Assembly: GCA_023101885.1 (NCBI GenBank)
Contig: JALPQD010000248.1
Location: forward strand, 1-64,000
Origin: Typhlomys cinereus
Taxonomy: Eukaryota > Chordata > Mammalia > Rodentia > Platacanthomyidae
Reading direction: 5' to 3'
DNA length: 64,000 bases
How positions within the stretch are numbered: the stretch's first letter is position 1; every line of letters begins with the position of its first letter. Under the pieces are notes generated by a model that did not search any database, was not told the origin of the DNA, and saw only the letters and a list, made by a program, of their open reading frames with translations. The position numbers and the translations under genes were made by a program. This document shows positions 59,103 to 64,000 of the stretch, piece by piece.

Positions 59103-60701
59103 CAGAGAGATTGGCCTATAGTTTTCTTTTTTAAGTGAATCTTTATTAGGTTTTAGGGTTAAGACGATATTAGCTTCATAGAATGAATTTGGTAGTGTTC
59201 CTTCCTTTACTATTTGATGGAACAGTCTAAGGAGTATTGGTGTTATCAGCTTCTTAAATGTCTGGTAGAACTCTGTGTTGAATCCATCTGGTGCATGACA
59301 TTTTTTGGTGTGAAGATTCGAGATTACTTCATCGATTTCTTCATATGTTATAGGCCTATTTTAATAATTCAAAACATCCTGATTTTATTTAGCTAAGTTG
59401 TGCTAACTTAGGAATTCTTCCATTTCATTTGTGTCATAAAATTTCACAGAGTATAAGTTTTTGAAATATGTTATGATTCTCTGAATATCTTGGGTATCAG
59501 GATTGATAATTCCATTTTAAGTTCTAATTATGTTAATTTGGGTTTTCTCTCATTTGATTTTGGTTAATTTAGCTATGGGTGTATCATTCTCATTGATTTT
59601 TCAAAAGAACAGGGTTTTGACTTGTTGAGTCTCTGTATAGTTTTCCTCCTCTCAGTTTTGGATATTTCTCCCTGATTTTGCTAATCACCTATCTTCTATT
59701 GCTTTTGGGATCAGATTTTTCTTTTGTCTCTAAACTTTCAGCTGCATTGTTGTTATTTGTTTGTGATGTTTCTATATTTTTAACGTAGGCATTAAGAGCT
59801 ATGAACTTATGTCTTAGGACAGCTTTCATTGGGTCCCAAATGTTTTGATAAGTTGTATTTTCATTATCATTCACTTTCAGAATATCTTGAATTTCCTTTA
59901 TAATTTCTTTTTGAATCCAATTCTCATTCAGCATCATAGTGTTTAGTTTCCAAGAGTTGGTGTATTTTCTGTGGTTTGTTGTATTGTGGATATCAGGCTT
60001 AAACTATGGTGTTTTGATAGGGTACAGGGTAGAATTTTAACTTTCCTGTATATGTGGAGATTCATTTTGTGGCCCAATATGTGATCTATTTTGGAGAAAG
60101 TTCCATGTACTGCTGAGAAAAATGTGTATTCTTTGGTGTATGGATGAAAAGTTTGATAGAGATCTATGAGGTCCATTTCATTACAAGTTTGATTAAGTTC
60201 CAATGTGTCTCTTTTAAGTTTTTGACCTGTTAATCTATCCCATGTTGAGAGGTCTGTGTTGAAATCCCTATGAATTATCAATTTGGGGTTGATTTTTTCC
60301 TTTAGATGCTGTAGCATTTGCTTACCGAATGTGCAGGGGCCCATATTTGGTGCATATATTCATTTGGTTCAGTATTGTGAAGTCTTCCTGGTGAATTGTA
60401 CCTGGGACTAAAATGTAATATTCATCTGTGTTTCTTATGATTGTGGTTTGAAGTCCACTTTATCTGATAGCATAATAGCTACTGCTGCCTGTTTCCTGGT
60501 TGCATTAGCTTGCAGAATTTTGGATCAGCCTTTTATTTTTAGGATGTTCCTATCTTTTGTGGTGAGATGAGTTTCGTGCAGGCAGCAGATTGATGGGTTG
60601 TGATTTTTGATCCAAGTTTGTAATCTATGTCTCTTGATTGGTGAGTTAATTCCATTGACATTTAGTGTTATAATGGAGAAATTACATTTAATTCCAAGCA
60701 C
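59103..60701 (-). pseudogene. L1-F ORF2, endonuclease part
   Basis: The normal start ATG reads GTG (60699-60701). The endonuclease motif ILGDFNT reads IHRDFNT (~60265), and LSDHHG reads LSKHHS (~60010), so the active site is damaged. Frames are open for 133 codons at 60344-59943 and 82 at 59937-59689. Strongly decayed between 59340 and 59690. Confidence 0.82.
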
Positions 60702-60758
60702 TTTTTATGTTTAGTGTCTTTCATAAGTGTATTATTTGGTTTTTAGGTTTTGGTGGTG

Positions 60759-61880
60759 TTATACTTCCCTTCTGTCTTCCAGGATATGCTTGTTGTTTTC
60801 TTCAAGCTTAATTGACGTATTGATAGTCTAATAACCTCATCTAGGAAATAACAGTAACGACAGACAAGTGCACCCAACTCTAGCATTTTCTAGCATTTTT
60901 TGAAGGCTCATTTTGGTAGATATGTAAGCCTTCAAGTTGTCTTTGTGCTGGAAAACTTTTCTTTCTCCCTTGCTCATGACCGATAGTTTTCCCAGGTATA
61001 ACAGCCTGGGTTGACCTTTCCTCATTCATTACTTGAAGTACATCTCTCCAAGCTCTTCTTGCTTTTACTATTTCCAATGAAAAGTCATTTGTTATTATAC
61101 TATGTTTACCTTTAAAAGTGACTTGTTCTTTTCCCTTGAAGCTCTCAGCACCATTTTTTTGTCTTGAATGTGGAGTGTTTTGACTGTTATTTGTCGTGGC
61201 GAGTTTATATTTTGGTTGTATCTTATTGGGGTGTGGAATGCCTCTTGTGTTTGGATGGGCCTCTCTTTCTTTAGATGAGGAACACTTTCCTTCATGATAA
61301 TTTGAAATATTTCCTCAGGTTCGGAATTTTGGGATTCTTGCTCTGGTATTCCATGAATGCGCATGTTAGGCTTCTTCAGCATGTCCCATAACTCTCCAAT
61401 ATTTCTCTCAAGTATCTTTTTGGCTTTAACAACTGCTCCATTGAGCTGGTTAGTTCTTCCCCTTTGTCTGAAAATCTGAAATTCTATTTTCTGCTTTGTT
61501 CGTTCTACTAATAAGACTCTGTTGAGTTCTGGGTTGAAGATAACTTGTCTTTTAGTTCAATTTTAAACTCTGCATGAGACTGTTTTAACTGCTCTATGCC
61601 TATTTTTATTTCTTGAACTGTTTTACTCAACTCCTCAAAGTGTCTGTTGTGTTCCTGTTCAAAGTGGTTGATGTGGTTATTTAACTCCTCCAGGATTTCC
61701 TCTTTCATAGTATTGATCATTGTAGTGATCATCCTTTGAAAGTCCTTATTTTGGGTCTGCATTTCTTGGCTATTTTTGGTGAATTTGTTTTGTTTGGAAT
61801 CTATCATTATGGGGTTAATTTTTTCGGTGGGAGATTTGTTTTCTTGTTTTTTTTTCTCATGTATCTGCACTGTGACTTAA
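60759..61880 (-). pseudogene. L1-F ORF1 pseudogene
   Basis: The expected start (MPKSK) is destroyed: a GACTTTCTTAA repeat (61877-61900) replaces it. Open stretches 61870-61508 (coiled coil), 61382-61095 (GIPEQESQNSEPEEIFQ, RRM core) and 61077-60880 (C-terminal domain, RRAWRDVLQVMNEE). Its C-terminal end is altered by the 77-bp insertion at 60806-60882. Confidence 0.83.
60806..60882 (+). repeat. 77-bp inverted copy of L1-F 5' UTR inside its ORF1
   Basis: It matches the reverse complement of 61978-62054 at 76 of 77 positions (only G versus A at 60859). It replaces a few ORF1 codons; the flanks share GCTT at one side, and CTAGCATTTT is duplicated at the other (60880-60889 and 60890-60899). Confidence 0.9.
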
Positions 61881-62879
61881 GACTTTCTTAAGACTTTCTT
61901 TCAGTTTCTTTGTGTTTTTGACTGACCTGAATTAGTTGGTATTACTACTGTCGAGCAATAATTACTAGTGTTTGCCTTAGAGTTGGGTGCACTTGTCTGT
62001 TGTTACTGTTATTTCCTAGATGAGGTTATTAGACTATCAATACGTCAATTAAGCCTCATTTAGTGGTCAGGGGGTGAATATTAGTATGGTTGTGTTTTAC
62101 TATTTAGTACTTTGATGATATGTGAGGGTAAATGGCATAGTCCCTGAAGTTGTATATGTTTTGGAGTTGGCTATATGGAAATGTTAATTACAGTGACTAA
62201 AAATTGAAAGGAACAGAATGATAAAACGGGGTTTACTTATCTTTGAGATGGATGTGAAGATTCTCTCCCATGTGATATATGATGATTTTAGAGGACTTCA
62301 GATGTATGGTCTTTGTCCCCTAGAGCTTTGCTTGGGTTTTCTTTGGACTCTATTGAAATCTGAGGAGCAGTGTGTCCTCCCTTGACAATGAACTGAGAAG
62401 CAGTTTTGTCCTCCCTGGACCATGGTGTCCAAGGAAAAAAGGGGAGAGCTGCTAGATGGCAGTGGTGCAGTTGACCTGGGACCTTGGGTGTGGCGTGGTG
62501 GCCCTCCCTCGCCCAGAGCAGAGTGAGTGCTTCTTGAGCTGGCTGGTGGGAGCAGCTGCGACAAACGGATGACCTGGGGCCTGCAGGTGTCCTGGAGGAA
62601 TTTACCTGAGAAGCAGTGTATCCTCCCTGGACCATGGGCATCCAGGGCAGAAAGGGGAAAGGTCCTAGATTTTGGGGGCAATTGACCTGGGACCTGGGGT
62701 GTGGCTTGGTGGCCTGCCCTCGCCCAGAGGAGACGGAGTGCTGCTTCAGCTGGCTGGTGGGAGGAGCTGGGACTAGGGGGTGACCTGGGACACACAGATG
62801 GGTTGGAGGAATTTGCCTGTGAAGCAGTGTGTCCTCCCTGGACCATGGCCTTCCAGGGTGGAAAGGGGAGAGCTATTAA
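61881..62879 (-). promoter_or_regulatory. L1-F 5' UTR with ~212-bp tandem monomers
   Basis: The unit start CTG(A/T)GAAGCAG lies at 62393, 62606 and 62817, giving periods of 213 and 211 bp; each is followed by GT-TCCTCCCTGGACCATGG, and GACCTGGGACC and GGCTGGTGGGAG recur within each unit. A partial copy precedes at 62361. The tether (61881-62340) matches the other L1s. Two complete monomers plus parts, the longest monomer array in the window. On the - strand a frame of 197 codons is open across it (62891-62298). Confidence 0.8.
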
Positions 62880-62905
62880 GAATCTTTGCATCTTGTCAAC
62901 TTCTT
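62880..62905 (-). mobile_element. Small L1 ORF2 scraps at the junction
   Basis: AGAATCTTTGCATCT (rest of the L1-F target) is followed by TGTCAACTTCTTTAA, from another ORF2 position in the same orientation, before the + strand L1 end starts. Likely debris of a 5' inversion or repair. Confidence 0.5.
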
Positions 62906-64000
62906 TAATGCAATTTGCCGGGAAATGGATGGAATTAGAAACAATTATTTTGAGTGAAGTATCCCAGACATGGAAAATTAAGCGCCGTATGTACTCCCTA
63001 ATAGGTGGATCCTAGTACCAAACCCACTTAGAGACACTAAAAGACAAATATCTGTAATACCTACAGTAATTGTAAAGATTATAAACAAGAAGGATGAGGA
63101 AGGAGTGCCACACCAGAAACAAGGAGAGAGGGGACCATGTTACAGCAGTGAAAACAGGCCACCATCAAGGACTGCAAGTAAGTAATGAGACATCTGGTTA
63201 AGTTCAAAGACTTTCCTTCCTGATCATTTGCAACTGATGGGGTATGATCTCACCAGAAGGGGAGGGCATATAGGCTGCCTGATAGAAAGTAACCATTTTG
63301 CAAATGGGCGATTGACTCCTCTCTCACCATGGTCTCCTACTTTTATTCCATTTACCTTTAAATATACTCCTATAATAAGGCTCTAATTTAACAGGTTTTT
63401 ATCTCTGGCCAAGTGGTGACATCCAATACCCATCAGGATGGAGTGAAGGGCATTGCAGGAGCAGGAAAACTGAAAAAAAAAAATCAACAAACTATAATTC
63501 AGAACATCACAGACTCTATAGCAACCACCTGGAACTGGACCAGCCTAATCTTTCCCCATCCTGAAGCTCAGGGAAATTTGCAGAAGAGGGGGCGGTAAGA
63601 TTGTAAGAGCACAAGGATGGGAGGAGTAATGATATGCAAGATACTCCACACAAGTTAGAGTCGAAGCAATCATAATAGGCCTTTGCATGACCTGTGCCAT
63701 GTCCAACACATTATTGACCCCACAAACTGTAGAATGGACTAAAGGCACTAGAATCCTTGGAGGCTAGGGACTGACAGTCATAGTAGTGTTCCTAAGCTTA
63801 AGGGGAACACAGGAAAGAGTTCTGGGAAATGCCCCTGGGTCCTTGCACCTCATCAGAGAGGAGGACCCAGAGGAGATTTTGGCATGCACATTAAAGGTTG
63901 CTCTGGGGATTGGGGGGGAGGCACTGGGGTATGGGGAGGGAGGAGAGAGGGAAGGTGAGAGCAAGGGGTCGGTTGGAGGTGGAGGGAGAGAGTGGACCAG
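62906..64000 (+). mobile_element. L1 3' end running off the window
   Basis: The last ~35 codons of ORF2 (LQFAGKWMELETIIL to YSLIGGS, stop 63013-63015) and a 3' UTR in standard order, including the polypurine tract starting at ~63905. Truncated on the left by the junction at 62905. It continues beyond 64000, so the tail is not seen. Confidence 0.88.

Larger units (their letters stand above)
53812..62879 (-). mobile_element. L1-F (outer) carrying nested L1-G
   Basis: The left part 53812-56699 is a poly(A)/3' UTR plus ORF2 from its end to the ISLMN position. The right part 59101-62879 continues from exactly that position through the endonuclease, ORF1 and monomeric 5' UTR. Between them lies a younger L1 (56700-59100). 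A 9-bp duplication (53803-53811 and 62880-62888) frames the whole. ~420 bases of ORF2 are missing at ~55897. The outer parts are visibly more diverged than the inner one. The alternative is two unrelated truncated L1s side by side. Confidence 0.7.

Noticed and set aside
62361..62880. CRISPR-like or satellite array
   Set aside because: Units of ~212 bp are tandem without unique spacers and directly precede L1 ORF1; they are L1 5'-UTR monomers.

Overview
The window is nuclear DNA from a mammal, most probably a rodent. It is AT-rich, mostly CpG-poor and built almost entirely from retrotransposon remains. The rodent call rests on B2-like tRNA-derived SINEs (heads reading GGCTGGAGAGATGGCT), ERVL-MaLR-type LTRs, and L1 elements whose 5' UTRs are tandem monomers. 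A jerboa-like (dipodoid) host would fit the SINE bodies as I remember them, but that is a guess. There are no bacterial-style operons, CRISPR arrays or intact protein-coding genes. By my boundaries roughly three quarters of the window is L1 (LINE-1) sequence of several ages.

Layout. From 1 to about 28 kb nearly all L1 copies lie on the + strand: a 3' fragment (1-1857), an ancient L1 (2330-4245), a nearly full-length L1 with a duplicated target site but a scrambled 3' end (L1-A, 5037-9494), several 3'-UTR pieces, a 6-kb L1 cut off inside ORF1 and joined to a foreign CpG-rich leader (L1-B, 16556-22525), and more 3' ends to 28045. Solo LTRs of MaLR type lie among or inside these pieces (11218-11628, 13490-13892, 24925-25556, 28198-28583). 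From 29 to 62.9 kb nearly all L1s are on the - strand: full-length L1-C (29234-35895, duplicated target site), L1-D (36638-41262, 3' end missing), L1-E (43843-47257, duplicated target site, ORF2 deleted, a short 3' transduction and a nested SINE), a composite at 48390-50955, and a nested pair (outer L1-F 53812-56699 plus 59101-62879, inner L1-G 56700-59100). A + strand L1 3' end runs off the right edge.

The only recognisable host gene is an olfactory receptor pseudogene of the OR7 type on the - strand (41529-42477), with two frameshifts and two stops. No L1 copy has both ORFs open, so no element here looks able to move by itself.

The most interesting material is structural: L1 5'-UTR promoters with different monomer lengths (about 146-197, 191, 212 and 229 bp); a 77-bp inverted near-identical copy of L1-F's own 5' UTR pasted into its ORF1; an L1 inserted in an L1 whose 5' junction falls at the homologous position; head-to-head L1 3' ends; a double-poly(A) 3' transduction; and a 5' chimera in frame with ORF1. 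All boundaries were read by eye and may be off by some tens of bases where copies are old.
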